A stretch of 64,000 bases of DNA from Asaia sp003994335 (GCF_037151175.1 NZ_JBBCOR010000013.1:1-64000); one strand, 5' to 3'; positions 1-9,057 are shown, counted from the first letter of the stretch. Numbers and translations: made by a program. The notes: generated from the sequence alone by a model not told the origin.

Positions 1-380
1 TCGTCCGCTGCGGTGAACGGGCTTTTACGGAAACCAGGGGGGGTTGTCAAACACTTCCTCAAAACACCCAAAACCCACGCCAATCATAGGCCAATCCCGA
101 TTCCCACCCCCCATCAACCAACACACCACAAACAAATTAATCCAAAAAAAGAGATTTTTCCTCTCTCAGCGTGCATGCGCGTTCTTGCGAGTGCCCCGGA
201 TACCGCTAGGCTCATCTTTCCATGGCACAGCAGCTTCTCTCCGTCGTCGTACCCGTCTCCTGCACAGGCAGGGTCGAGCGGGTGCGTGTGCAGAGTTTCT
301 GCTAGGCCCTCTCCCAACCCCGCCTCTACGGCGGGACATTTTGAGGTCTTGCCGCGTGGCCCTGACACGGTGCTCCCTCG
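1..380. other. Gene-free left edge
   Basis: I see no convincing gene here. Reading frames exist on both strands, but their translations are low-complexity or antisense to the neighbouring gene. Positions about 55-150 are strongly C/A-rich on the plus strand and G-poor, unlike the rest of the window, and contain short A-runs. No hairpin followed by a T-run and no clear promoter could be picked out. The stretch is probably the leader of the following LysE-type gene plus the end of an intergenic region that begins outside the window. Confidence 0.5.
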
Positions 381-1010
381 ATGCAAGCAACTTTCCCCCT
401 CGAGACTTCCCTTGGCCTCTCCCGTGAGGCTATCGCCTCCTTTCTGGTCTTCGCGCTGACAAGCTCTGCAAGCGCCGGGCCGAATAATCTGCTGATCATG
501 ACCATTGCCGGACGCTCCGGGCTGAGGAGTACCCTGCCGAGCATCGCAGCTATTACCCTGGCGTTCGGCGCAATGCTTGTTGTCGGCGCAATCGGCGGCG
601 GCATTATCCTGCAGCCCATGCCCGTTCTTACCCGAGCACTCGGGACATTGGGTGCCGGCTGGATGCTCTATCTCGCCTGGTCGGTTGCCTGTCAGCGTCC
701 CGACGCAACGTCTGAAAATGCTTTGCCTCATTGGAGCCGGGCGCTCCTGCTCTGCTGGTCCAACCCAAAAGCATGGATGATGGCGCTGACGACCGGCACA
801 GCCTATCTTCCCCAAGGCCCGCACTGGTTACGGACGCTGGCGCTCATGATAGGCATAAAGCTTGTTATTGGACTCGCGTCTCAGCTCGGCTGGGCGGTAC
901 TCGGGCTTTCCCTGTATCGTCTTAATGTGATGTCAAGCCATACCGCTTTGATCAATCGCTTCATGGGAGGCCTGCTGGCGATATCGGCCCTTACGCTTCT
1001 GATCTGCTAG
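381..1010 (+). CDS. LysE/RhtB-family amino-acid exporter
   Basis: This is a 209-residue, very hydrophobic protein with about six membrane segments, the usual size for the LysE/RhtB family. Near the N terminus it carries the family signature (SSASAGPNNLLIM, corresponding to the common TPGPNNL motif), followed by a Gly-rich second helix. Members export amino acids or related small molecules across the inner membrane by proton exchange; the substrate cannot be told. The ATG at 381 has only a weak ribosome binding site. The gene is monocistronic and faces csbD across a strong bidirectional terminator. Family assignment is firm, substrate unknown. Confidence 0.85.
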   Translation: MQATFPLETSLGLSREAIASFLVFALTSSASAGPNNLLIMTIAGRSGLRSTLPSIAAITLAFGAMLVVGAIGGGIILQPMPVLTRALGTLGAGWMLYLAWSVACQRPDATSENALPHWSRALLLCWSNPKAWMMALTTGTAYLPQGPHWLRTLALMIGIKLVIGLASQLGWAVLGLSLYRLNVMSSHTALINRFMGGLLAISALTLLIC

Positions 1011-1024
1011 GTGATCAGGCAGGA

Positions 1025-1060
1025 GAAATCCGCCTCGGGGAGTAGTGCGAGGCGGATTTC
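1025..1060. terminator. Bidirectional terminator between lysE-like gene and csbD
   Basis: There is a perfect 13 bp stem, GAAATCCGCCTCG at 1025-1037 and its reverse complement at 1048-1060, with a 10 nt loop. It lies between two convergent genes, so it can end transcription from both sides. The stem is flanked by A-rich and T-rich bases but lacks a long U-run. Confidence 0.8.
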
Positions 1061-1069
1061 ATGGAAACC

Positions 1070-1282
1070 TCAGAGCTTGTTGAGGCCTTCCTTGACGCTA
1101 TCGATGCCGTTATTGACGGCGGTTTTCACATCGCCCTTCGTTTTCTCGGCCTTACCTTCGAGATTTTGCGCAGCGCCTTCGGCCTCCAGTCTCTCGTTAT
1201 GGGTGAGCTTGCCGGTTTCTTCCTTGATTGAGCCAACTACCTGCTTGACGGTGCCGCTCACCTTGTCCGTGAATGAACTCAT
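1070..1282 (-). CDS. CsbD-family stress protein
   Basis: This is a 70-residue, charged, alanine- and lysine-rich small protein of the CsbD family. It contains the typical pattern of VKQVVGSIKEETGKLT followed by an AEG-x-QNLEGKAEKTKGDVK stretch and a helical tail. CsbD-like proteins are general stress-induced proteins of unknown biochemical role. The start at 1282 is chosen because AAAGGA stands 8 nt upstream and because the family begins there; an upstream in-frame ATG would add 18 basic residues without family similarity. It is convergent with the LysE-type gene. The family call is secure, the function is not known. Confidence 0.85.
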   Translation of the reverse strand: MSSFTDKVSGTVKQVVGSIKEETGKLTHNERLEAEGAAQNLEGKAEKTKGDVKTAVNNGIDSVKEGLNKL

Positions 1283-1515
1283 GACACTGTTCCTTTCTGC
1301 CAGGTTCTGCCGTCTGGCCTTACGCCTCAGAGACACTGCCCCTCAGGGAGCCAAGGTCTCAGCGGCATTGGCGCTGGCAGGACGGGTTTCACAACGCGTC
1401 ATCCGGCTCAAAGTCGCATGAAATATGACGTTTTCGTCATAAGCTGCTCTTTTTCCGGAGAGAGCGATCCCATAAGGTAGGTTTCCCCTGTCTCCGGGAT
1501 CAAGAAAGCGCATCG

Positions 1516-2415
1516 ATGGCCCCCTTCCTGTTTTTCGCCGTTGTCATCCTCTGGGGGCTGACCTGGTTCGCCATTCATCTCCAGATTGGCGGAACGACTG
1601 CCGACGTGGCCATTTTCTGGCGCTTCGTTCTCTCGGCAACGCTTATCGGGGCCGGTCTGGCCCTGACCGGCAAGCTGCGTGTACCACCCAAAGCGGCATG
1701 GCCGTGGATCGCGGGCATGGGTGCCTGCCTGTTCTCCTGCAACTTTCTCGGCATCTACAGTTCTGAACTCTATCTGCCGAGCGGGACAGTTTCAGTCATC
1801 TTCAGCATGGCCACCTTGTTCAACACGCTCAATCTCTGGCTGTTCTTCCGCAAGACACCGGATATGCGCGTGCTGGCCGGGGGGCTTCTGGGAGTGTGTG
1901 GCGTGGCCCTTCTTCTGGCCGGCGATATGGCTCATGAAAACTGGCACCTGATGCTTGCGGGCATGGGCTTCGCTTTGCTGGGGACGTTCCTGTTTTCCTG
2001 CGGGAACATGCTCTCGCGCCATCTGGCCGGGTTCGATCTGAGTCTCACCAATACCATTTTCTGGGGCATGATTTGCGGTGCCACACTGCTCGCCGTTGTC
2101 ATCCCGCTCTCAGGTCATGGCTATCAATTCCCCCTCACGACGCGCTGGCTGGGCGGATTGCTCTACCTTGCCTTGTTCGGCTCGGTCGCCGGGTTTCTGT
2201 TCTATCTCGAACTGGTGCGGCGCATCGGAGCGGATCGCGCCGCTTATGCGACCATTCTCTCACCAGTCATTGCCCTCGGCATGTCGGCATTCCTCGAAAA
2301 GGTGACCTGGTCTGTGCCGATGCTGGCGGGGCTGGTGCTGATCCTGCTGGGTAATGTGCTGGCATTTCTGCGCCGCAAGCCGCTGCCTCAACCCGTGGAA
2401 GTCGAACAGGGTTGA
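1516..2415 (+). CDS. EamA/DMT-family transporter
   Basis: This is a 299-residue integral membrane protein with about ten hydrophobic helices arranged as two similar halves, the hallmark of the drug/metabolite transporter (EamA) superfamily. The first half starts with the typical ILWGLTWFAI motif and a conserved FWRF segment. The second half has the matching GLLYLALFGSVAGFLFY and RIGADRAAYATILSPVIA pattern. Such proteins usually export amino acids, nucleotides or drugs at the inner membrane; no substrate can be assigned. It is a single gene with its own upstream region; the next gene lies about 110 bp downstream. Confidence 0.85.
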   Translation: MAPFLFFAVVILWGLTWFAIHLQIGGTTADVAIFWRFVLSATLIGAGLALTGKLRVPPKAAWPWIAGMGACLFSCNFLGIYSSELYLPSGTVSVIFSMATLFNTLNLWLFFRKTPDMRVLAGGLLGVCGVALLLAGDMAHENWHLMLAGMGFALLGTFLFSCGNMLSRHLAGFDLSLTNTIFWGMICGATLLAVVIPLSGHGYQFPLTTRWLGGLLYLALFGSVAGFLFYLELVRRIGADRAAYATILSPVIALGMSAFLEKVTWSVPMLAGLVLILLGNVLAFLRRKPLPQPVEVEQG

Positions 2416-2524
2416 TACACTATTGCCGGAGAACGGTACGGGGGCGCGATTGCGGGACGATTTGACAGACAGGTAGCGCGGTTTTCTGATGAGACACAAT
2501 CACACGTCTCATGGAGCCCCTGCG

Positions 2525-3010
2525 ATGAAGCCCGTCTCTGGCCAGACCCCTGCCCTCGTCCTGCTGGAGAAAGAGGGCATAGCCTACACCTTGCACGCGC
2601 ATGATTATGACCCCGAGGCGAGCCGCAAGGGATTGCAGGCGGCAGAGTCGCTCGGCGTCTCGCCTGAACGTGTCTTCAAGACGCTGATGGTCTGGGTGGA
2701 CAAGGACAAACCTGCCTGCGCGATCATCCGGTCGGATCACAAGCTGCATCTCAAGGCGGTCGCCGCTGCTCTGAAGGGCAAATCGGCTGCCATGATGGCC
2801 CCGCCCGATGCCGAACGCCTGACCGCCTACAAGACGGGCGGTATCAGCCCGTTCGGACAAAAAAAACGCGTGCCCGTCCTTCTGGACCGACACGCGCTTG
2901 AGCAGGAAACGATCTTCGTGAATGCAGGCCGCAGAGGCCTGCAATGCGAGATCGCCCCGGAACCGACCGCCAGCCATTTTGGCTGGACGGTGGCCCCCCT
3001 TGCGGAATGA
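2525..3010 (+). CDS. ybaK: YbaK/EbsC-family Cys-tRNA(Pro) deacylase
   Basis: This is a 161-residue protein matching YbaK. It has the LEKEGIAYTLHAHDY opening, the catalytic-type lysine in RVFKTLMV, and the GGISPFGQKKRVPVLLD segment typical of the Cys-tRNA(Pro) deacylases. These enzymes hydrolyse Cys wrongly attached to tRNA(Pro) by prolyl-tRNA synthetase, in the cytoplasm. The ATG at 2525 is preferred because GGAG lies upstream at 2514 and the family starts there; an in-frame ATG at 2489 would add 12 unrelated residues. It is convergent with the TonB-dependent receptor, whose stop codon follows immediately at 3011. Confidence 0.88.
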   Translation: MKPVSGQTPALVLLEKEGIAYTLHAHDYDPEASRKGLQAAESLGVSPERVFKTLMVWVDKDKPACAIIRSDHKLHLKAVAAALKGKSAAMMAPPDAERLTAYKTGGISPFGQKKRVPVLLDRHALEQETIFVNAGRRGLQCEIAPEPTASHFGWTVAPLAE

Positions 3011-5449
3011 TCAGAACCCCGTGGAAAGGGTGACCATCGCCGAGAAGGGCGGGTTCAGGTAGTAGGAGGGCTGACCACCGGAAGCGATCATGGTGCCATA
3101 CACACCCTTGGTCGGGTTCAGGTTGGTGGTAAAGCCATACACGCCGTTGCGGAACTTGGCGCCCGTCAGGTTGGTCATGTTCAGCTGGATCTGCGGCGAC
3201 TTCATGAAACCATGGTTCTTGAAGCGGTAGCCGATACCCACCTGGTTCGTGACATATTGCGGGATCGAACTGTCATTCATGAAGCTGGCATATTGCTTGC
3301 CAACGTAGATAACCTGACCCGAGAACCAGAAGCTGCCATCGTCATAATCGAGGCCGAACTTGGCCTGCTTGGACGGCGAACGGATGGCGATCTTGCCAGC
3401 CGTCGGCAGCAGGTCGTTATTCACGCGAATATTGTTATCAATGGTCGAGTGCAGATATTCGAACGTTGCATAGGGGCGGATGTGGTGCCAGGCACGTGTG
3501 GCGATCTGGATATCGACGCCGCGCGTGGTCTGGCCACCGGCATTGACCGTCTGGCTATAGCTGGCACCTGCCGTCCCGTCATAGTAATTGAGGGTCTGCT
3601 GACGGTTGGTCAGGTTGTAGTTGAAGAACGAGATCGAGCCGACAATCAGCTCACCGTTATAGCGGTAACCCAATTCTTCCTGGATGGTGTATTCCGGCTT
3701 GGACGGTCCACCTCTTTGGGTCTGTCTGCCTGCCGTGTTGTAATAATCGACCAGCGAGGTGTTGGACGGCGCCTTGAAGTTGGTGCTGCCCGACACATAG
3801 ATCTGGTGCTGCTTGTTGAAGTTCCAGGCAATGCCGATCTGGGGCAGCGGCTCGGGCGTGTGCAGGTTGCGGTTGTACTGCGTACCCGGCGTGTAGTTGT
3901 ACATGCGACGGGTGACCATCGCTTCCTTGAAGCCGATCTGGATGTTCAGGCGGTCATTGAAATACTTCATCGTATCGCCGATGAAGATCATGTTCACCTG
4001 CGTGAGCGACAGAAAGTCACGGGCGCGGAAAGGCTGTCCCGTGGTCGTCTTGATGATGTCGGTCGTGCCCCAGATATTGTTCGCCTCGCCGGTCGCCTGG
4101 TTCACGATGCCATAAGGCGAGTACTGGTACAGGTTGGCATATTCGTACCACCAGCCCAGCGAGATATCGTGGTGATGATCGGGCTTGTAATGCAGCGAGA
4201 TGGTGTTGCCGGTGCGGAACTGCTCCTGGTTCGACGGAGCCAGCGCCAGAGCGCTCTTGGCACCACCCAGATCGAGCTTGACGGCCTGGTTGCCCATATA
4301 GCTCGAGGCATTGATGACCGAAGCACCCGTGCCGTTGCCGATGCCGTGCCAGAAATACAGCGAGTCCTCGAGCGTCAGCTTGGGCGTGATGACGATATGA
4401 GTCGGCAGGGCTGCAACCACGTTTTCGAACGGGTTGACGTGCAGCTTGTAGTAATTTGCGCCTGCTGCATTCGGACCAGCATAATCCGTCGCGTAATTGG
4501 TCGAATACCCTGTCGTACGCCACTGACTGAGATTGGGGGCCAGATAGAAATCGTTGGTCTGGTCGTTATAGGCCACGGTCAGACCGGTATGGCTTCCGTT
4601 ACGGAAATCCTTCACCATCTTGAAATCGTAATGGTATTTCTCGGCCTGACCGGGGCCACGCCAGGTGTTGCCCTTGGTATGGCTGAAGGCGAACATGGCA
4701 CGCACGCCGCTATTGCCGATATCGCCAGAGTTCAGACGGATGAATTCACGAAACGTGTCGAACGAGCCGAAAGACACATCCATCACCCCGCCGAAGCGAT
4801 GCGTCGGATTGCTCATGGTCATGGTCGTCATACCGGCCGAGGCGCTCAGCACCGGGGTATCGAGATTGACCGAGCCCGGCTGCATCGAGACGCTTTCGAG
4901 GTTCTCGGATTCCAGTACTTCGTTGGCATAGAACTGACCGCCACCGATATCGTTCAGCGGCGCGCCATCAAGAAGCCAGCCGATTTCGGTGGTGTCGAAA
5001 CCACGGACATTGGTCTGGCCCGTATAGAGACCGAACGGGTCGGCCTGCGTCACGTTTGCGGCCGGCATCATGGCGATGACCTGCTGCAGGTTCACGCTCG
5101 GGGCCAGCTTGGCAATGAAGTCATGCGTGATGGTCTGCACGGCCTTGGGAGCCGTCTCGACACGCAGCAAACCGCCACCGGGCTGGCGGCTGCGGCTGCT
5201 TCGGCCTGTCACGGCGATTTCCTCAGGCTGTGATTGCGCCATGACCGGCACAGGAGCCGGGCGGGCAGCCGCTGCAACCGGCGCAGCAGCGGGGGCTGCA
5301 ACCTTGGCAGGAGCCGAGCTTGCCGTCCGATGGCTGGACGCATGGTGCTTGTGACGGGTCGGCGCGGCGGTCGAGACCTGAATGCTTCCTGCAAGGGCGG
5401 TCCCTGTGAGAAGCATCATAAGACAGCGATGCGTGAAACTGGACGACAT
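3011..5449 (-). CDS. TonB-dependent outer-membrane receptor
   Basis: This is an 812-residue receptor with a signal peptide (residues about 1-29). A long Ala/Pro linker follows, with a TonB-box-like EEIAVTG at about 76-82. The plug domain covers about 100-220 and includes the NVRGFDTTEIGWLLDG signature. The rest is a beta-barrel rich in aromatic residues and ends with the terminal Phe (LSTGF) expected for BAM-inserted proteins. It should import a siderophore, sugar or other scarce ligand using TonB energy; the ligand cannot be read from sequence. There is no FecI/FecR partner next door. It diverges from the TVP38-type gene across a 225 bp region holding an inverted repeat. A large opposite-strand frame at 3212-5233 is an antisense shadow. 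Confidence 0.92.
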   Translation of the reverse strand: MSSSFTHRCLMMLLTGTALAGSIQVSTAAPTRHKHHASSHRTASSAPAKVAAPAAAPVAAAARPAPVPVMAQSQPEEIAVTGRSSRSRQPGGGLLRVETAPKAVQTITHDFIAKLAPSVNLQQVIAMMPAANVTQADPFGLYTGQTNVRGFDTTEIGWLLDGAPLNDIGGGQFYANEVLESENLESVSMQPGSVNLDTPVLSASAGMTTMTMSNPTHRFGGVMDVSFGSFDTFREFIRLNSGDIGNSGVRAMFAFSHTKGNTWRGPGQAEKYHYDFKMVKDFRNGSHTGLTVAYNDQTNDFYLAPNLSQWRTTGYSTNYATDYAGPNAAGANYYKLHVNPFENVVAALPTHIVITPKLTLEDSLYFWHGIGNGTGASVINASSYMGNQAVKLDLGGAKSALALAPSNQEQFRTGNTISLHYKPDHHHDISLGWWYEYANLYQYSPYGIVNQATGEANNIWGTTDIIKTTTGQPFRARDFLSLTQVNMIFIGDTMKYFNDRLNIQIGFKEAMVTRRMYNYTPGTQYNRNLHTPEPLPQIGIAWNFNKQHQIYVSGSTNFKAPSNTSLVDYYNTAGRQTQRGGPSKPEYTIQEELGYRYNGELIVGSISFFNYNLTNRQQTLNYYDGTAGASYSQTVNAGGQTTRGVDIQIATRAWHHIRPYATFEYLHSTIDNNIRVNNDLLPTAGKIAIRSPSKQAKFGLDYDDGSFWFSGQVIYVGKQYASFMNDSSIPQYVTNQVGIGYRFKNHGFMKSPQIQLNMTNLTGAKFRNGVYGFTTNLNPTKGVYGTMIASGGQPSYYLNPPFSAMVTLSTGF

Positions 5450-5593
5450 AGAGTAGCGGTTCCCTCGGCACTTGACGATCAGAGCGTCGCTGCTCGACGT
5501 CGATAATATCGTTACGACATCAAACAGAAACTTACTCCCCGGCTACCAGTTACGTTCACCAACAGCAACGAAACCTGCGTGACAATTGCCCTC

Positions 5594-5613
5594 GGGTGAC
5601 AGAATCGTCACCC
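5594..5613. promoter_or_regulatory. Inverted repeat in the receptor/TVP38 divergent region
   Basis: GGGTGAC at 5594-5600 is followed after 6 bp by its exact reverse complement GTCACCC at 5607-5613. It lies in the intergenic region between two divergent genes, 145 bp from the receptor start and 62 bp from the TVP38-type start, with no T-run. The spacing fits a dimeric repressor site better than a terminator. The regulator is unknown. Confidence 0.4.
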
Positions 5614-5674
5614 ACTGTTACCCATCTGCATCATAGGGTGCTTCCTCTGGCGTTAAAGGACTGCTAATCGCTCG

Positions 5675-6424
5675 GTGCACACCGAATGGAGCCCTGTTCT
5701 GCCCATCCCTTCCCCCGCCCGTCAGTCACAATTCAAGGCCCTCTGGAAGCCCGCACTGACCCTGTCTTTCGTCACGGTTCTGCTCCTTGCCGTGCGGGAG
5801 TTCTCTCTGACGCGGGCGTTGCTCGCCTATATCGAAGGGTGGAAGCATCAGCCTCTCGCGCCTCTCGTATTCCTCGCCATCGGCATTCCCTACAGCCTGT
5901 TCGGCCTGCCCCGTCAGGCACTCTGTGTGGTGGCTGGTCTTGTCTTCGGGGCCCTGGCGGGTTTCGGTCTGGCCAGCGCCGCAAGCCTGGCCGGAGCGCT
6001 CCTGGGTTTTCTGTGGACAAGACGCATGGCTTCGCCTGCGCAGCGCGCACGCTGGCAGGCACGTTTCAAGGGGCGTCTGGCGCTCATAGGGCATATTCTG
6101 GAAAAGACCCCATTCCAGGCGGTGCTGACCCTGAGACTGATGCCCGTCGGCTCAGCCATCATGGTGACCGTGGCCGCCGGGCTTTATGGAGTGCCGATCA
6201 GCGCCTTCGGCTGGGCCACGTTTCTGGGCGCCATTCCCCAGAACCTCGTCTTCGTCCTCATCGGTGCCGGTGCACAACTCGGGCAGGGCGTACAGATCGG
6301 GCTCGGCGTTGCGCTTTTCGCGGGCTCCTCCGCTCTCGCATGGCTGCTCATGGCACGTGCCAGAAGAGAGGGCGGTGCGCTCGCGACGTTGACTCAAGAA
6401 GCCGGGAATGACGACGTAAAGTGA
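5675..6424 (+). CDS. TVP38/TMEM64 (VTT/DedA-like) membrane protein
   Basis: This is a 249-residue membrane protein with about six hydrophobic segments. It contains the VTT-domain pattern: a Gly/Phe-rich re-entrant stretch (YSLFGLPRQALCVVAGLVFG) followed by a conserved arginine-rich cytosolic loop, then LRLMPVGSAIMVTVAAGLYGVP and the FLGAIPQNLVFVLIGAG end motif. Related DedA/VTT proteins are thought to scramble or flip lipids; the exact role here is unknown. The start is a GTG at 5675 with a modest ribosome site. A second open frame nearly coextensive with it is a shadow. It is transcribed away from the TonB-dependent receptor. Confidence 0.82.
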   Translation: MHTEWSPVLPIPSPARQSQFKALWKPALTLSFVTVLLLAVREFSLTRALLAYIEGWKHQPLAPLVFLAIGIPYSLFGLPRQALCVVAGLVFGALAGFGLASAASLAGALLGFLWTRRMASPAQRARWQARFKGRLALIGHILEKTPFQAVLTLRLMPVGSAIMVTVAAGLYGVPISAFGWATFLGAIPQNLVFVLIGAGAQLGQGVQIGLGVALFAGSSALAWLLMARARREGGALATLTQEAGNDDVK

Positions 6425-6632
6425 CGGCCTTGTCGTGCCCTCTGCGTGACTTTCTTCCGGCAGGGTCGAAAAAAGTCATTGAAAAACCTGAGCGCTGCGA
6501 TATCTGACACCTCATTGCCAGAGACTGGTCCAAAAACCGCCTTCTTCCTGATGCGCTTGAAGAGCGCGGAACCTGTCCGACACAGGGCATACGTCTAACA
6601 TCTTGCAGTCCATCATCCAGCAGGAGCGCCTC

Positions 6633-7940
6633 ATGGCCTCTCCCGACGGGATTTCTCTTTCTGACAACTCTGCCACCGGATTGCGGGGCGACCCTGCCCG
6701 GGCCACCCCTGTCGTCATGCCTGGCTGGCTTCCCCTGCTTCTGGGGTTCCTGACGGCGGTGGGTCCGGTTTCGACCGATATCTATCTTCCCGCCTTTCCA
6801 GCGCTTGAAAGGTCGCTCCACTCCCCCGCGGGCAGTGCCGGAATGACGCTTTCGGCCTGGATGGTCGGTCTGGCTATCGGGCAGATCAGCATGGGGCCTC
6901 TGGCTGACCGCTTCGGGCGACGCATTCCCATGCTGATCGGCATGATCGTGTACACGCTGGGCAGTGTTGGCTGCGCCATGGCCACCACAATGGGCTGGAT
7001 GTGCGTCTTCCGGCTCGTTGCCGCCATTGCGGCTTCGGCCAGCATCGTGATTCCCAGTGCCTGCGTGCGCGATCTCTCAACTGGAAACGAAGCCGCGAAG
7101 CTCATGTCCAAGCTGATCCTCATTCAGGGGATCGTGCCCATTCTCGCCCCGATGCTGGGGGGGATCGCGCTCGACTATATCAGCTGGCGGGCCATTTTCT
7201 GGGTGTCGGCCGTCTATGGTGGGGTGTGCGTGCTGTTCCTGCTGCGTGCCTTTCCCGAAACCCTGCCTGTCGAAAGCCGTCGCGAGTTGCGGCCGCTCTC
7301 GCTCCTGCACCGCTATCTCTTCATCGCGCGTGAGCGCTGCTTCATTACCAATGCTCTGGTCTGGGGTTTCTGTGGCTTCCTGTCCTTCACCTACCTCACG
7401 GCAGCTCCCACCGTGTTCGAGCATATCTTCGGCTTTACCCCCGCCCATTACGGCATGCTGTTCGGCCTGTTCGCGGTGTGCATGATCGGTTCGTCACAAA
7501 TCAACGGCGCTCTGGTCGGACGTGTCAGTTCCTCGGCCATGCTCGGCTGGGCACTGGTCATCGCGATTTTTGGTGCCATCGCGCTTCTGGTCGTGGTGAT
7601 GCTGGCTGAGCAGTATCTGGGCCCGACCCATCACATCCGCCCGATCATGCTGATCCCGATTGTGGGCTGCATGATGCTCACCCTGGGCATGACCGGTATC
7701 ATCGGCCCCAATTCCATGGTGGGGGCCTTGAGCAACCAGTCTCAATTTGCCGGGAGCGCGTCGGCCTTTGCAGGAACCATGCAATACGCGCTGGGTTCAC
7801 TGGCCAGCACGGCTATCGGACTGCTGCCTGCAGATACCCCCATGCCCATGGCCGCGCTGATGCTGTTTGCGGCTCTGATGATGGGCGTATTTGCCATTTT
7901 GCGTCCCCACGGCCACAAATCCGTATCGCCTGCCGAATAA
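6633..7940 (+). CDS. Bcr/CflA-family multidrug efflux MFS transporter
   Basis: This is a 435-residue major facilitator protein with 12 predicted membrane helices. It shows the Bcr/CflA hallmarks: GPVSTDIYLPAFPALE in helix 1, the loop-2 motif GPLADRFGRRIPMLIG, and SACVRDLS in helix 5. Members export drugs such as bicyclomycin, sulfonamides or cysteine by proton antiport at the inner membrane. The ATG at 6633 is selected because CAGGAG sits 6 nt upstream; an earlier in-frame start at 6603 lacks this. The next gene, an orphan receiver domain, begins 31 bp downstream and may share the transcript. Confidence 0.88.
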   Translation: MASPDGISLSDNSATGLRGDPARATPVVMPGWLPLLLGFLTAVGPVSTDIYLPAFPALERSLHSPAGSAGMTLSAWMVGLAIGQISMGPLADRFGRRIPMLIGMIVYTLGSVGCAMATTMGWMCVFRLVAAIAASASIVIPSACVRDLSTGNEAAKLMSKLILIQGIVPILAPMLGGIALDYISWRAIFWVSAVYGGVCVLFLLRAFPETLPVESRRELRPLSLLHRYLFIARERCFITNALVWGFCGFLSFTYLTAAPTVFEHIFGFTPAHYGMLFGLFAVCMIGSSQINGALVGRVSSSAMLGWALVIAIFGAIALLVVVMLAEQYLGPTHHIRPIMLIPIVGCMMLTLGMTGIIGPNSMVGALSNQSQFAGSASAFAGTMQYALGSLASTAIGLLPADTPMPMAALMLFAALMMGVFAILRPHGHKSVSPAE

Positions 7941-7970
7941 TCGGCAGCGCCCGTGGTGGAGAGTTGAGAG

Positions 7971-8339
7971 ATGCCCGATTCGCCTGTCCTTCTTGTGGAG
8001 GATGACGATTCCATTGCCCTTATCGTTGAAACGATTCTCTCCACCCTCGACCGGGGCGTGTTGCGCGCAGCCTCGACCAGCGAGGCGCTCGCTCTGGCCG
8101 CAAACACCATGCCCGGTCTTCTGATCACCGATCTGAACCTGCCGGGCAGCTCTGGTGCCGAACTGGCCCTGCGCTTGCGGGATACGAGCCCTGCCCTGCC
8201 CGTGATCCTGATTTCGGGTGATTTCGACGATTCCTCGTCGCGTGACGATCTGGTACCGGGTGCCGTGATCCTGCCCAAGCCATTCCGTCGGGCTGCCCTG
8301 CTCGAGGCGATCACGACGGCAGAGGCGTCCAAGGGCTGA
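7971..8339 (+). CDS. Stand-alone response-regulator receiver domain
   Basis: This is a 122-residue CheY-like receiver with no output domain. The acidic pocket is VLLVEDDD, the phospho-accepting Asp lies in LLITDLNLPG (about residue 54), the conserved Ser/Thr position is in VILISGD, and the Lys is in LPKPF. All phosphorylation residues are intact, so it should accept phosphate from a histidine kinase. None is encoded in this window. GGAGAG lies 6-7 nt before the ATG. It follows the efflux pump closely and precedes apt; whether they form an operon is not clear. It may act as a single-domain phosphorelay carrier. Confidence 0.87.
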   Translation: MPDSPVLLVEDDDSIALIVETILSTLDRGVLRAASTSEALALAANTMPGLLITDLNLPGSSGAELALRLRDTSPALPVILISGDFDDSSSRDDLVPGAVILPKPFRRAALLEAITTAEASKG

Positions 8340-8434
8340 GCCTTGGGGCGGCCCGACATTTACTTTTGCGACCCGAAGCGGCTAGATGCCGCGCCTTTTG
8401 ATGCTCCAGTAAACCAGGGAAGAGAAGCAGGACC

Positions 8435-8986
8435 ATGGCCCAGAACGTGACGCACGGCGACCAGCCGGAACTCGATCTCAAGAAGTATATTCGCGAGATC
8501 CCGGATTTCCCCAAGCCGGGCATCCTGTTCTACGACATCTCGACCCTGATCCGTAATGCCGATGCCTGGCAGATCGCAACCGCCCGTCTTGCGCGCGCCA
8601 TCGCCCCGTGGCAGCCCGACCTGCTGGCAGGAATCGAGAGCCGTGGCTTTCTGACCGCCGCTCCGGTCGCCATGCGTCTGGGTTGCGGCTTCATCATGCT
8701 GCGTAAGCCGGGCAAGCTGCCGGGCAAGACCATCGCGCTCAAATACGGACTGGAATACGGTCAGGACGAACTGCACATCCAGGAAGACGCCGTAAAGCCG
8801 GGCCAGCGCGTGGTGGTGCTCGATGATCTCCTGGCCACAGGTGGCACGCTCTCGGCCTCGATCAGGCTGCTGCAGAATGTTGGCGCCGAAGTGGTCGGCA
8901 CCTCGGTCCTGGTCGAGCTGGACGGTCTGGGCGGCCGCGACAAGCTGGACGTACCGCTTCATTCGCTCCTAACCTACCCCGCCTGA
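8435..8986 (+). CDS. apt: Adenine phosphoribosyltransferase
   Basis: This 183-residue protein converts adenine and PRPP to AMP in purine salvage (cytoplasm). It opens with the Apt pattern IREIPDFPKPGILFYDIS, has the GIESRGF loop, the FIMLRKPGKLPG flexible loop, and the PRPP-binding signature VVVLDDLLATGGTL (about residues 128-141). Length matches the family. AGGA lies just before the ATG. It stands alone between the receiver and the nitroreductase; a long two-step hairpin immediately follows the stop. Confidence 0.95.
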   Translation: MAQNVTHGDQPELDLKKYIREIPDFPKPGILFYDISTLIRNADAWQIATARLARAIAPWQPDLLAGIESRGFLTAAPVAMRLGCGFIMLRKPGKLPGKTIALKYGLEYGQDELHIQEDAVKPGQRVVVLDDLLATGGTLSASIRLLQNVGAEVVGTSVLVELDGLGGRDKLDVPLHSLLTYPA

Positions 8987-8987
8987 A

Positions 8988-9041
8988 GGCCCGTCGGGCA
9001 GGCGCGCCACAGGCTGCGTCCTGCCCCTGCACGGACGGGCC
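8988..9041 (+). terminator. Two-tier hairpin after apt
   Basis: An outer stem (GGCCCGTC at 8988-8995 with GACGGGCC at 9034-9041) encloses an inner stem (GGGCAGG near 8996 with CCTGCCC near 9021). The structure ends a few bases before the ribosome site of the next gene. It lacks a T-run, so it may be a transcription terminator, an attenuator, or an RNA end protector. Confidence 0.5.
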
Positions 9042-9057
9042 CCAAGTGGAGCCCGTC

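Noticed and set aside
114..824. Minus-strand frame of 236 codons at the left edge
   Set aside because: Most of it is antisense to the LysE-type gene; no domain or ribosome site.
3212..5233. Long open frame on the plus strand, 673 codons
   Set aside because: It is antisense to the TonB-dependent receptor, which has a signal peptide, plug and barrel motifs. The opposite frame stays open because of the GC-rich third positions, and its translation shows no family.
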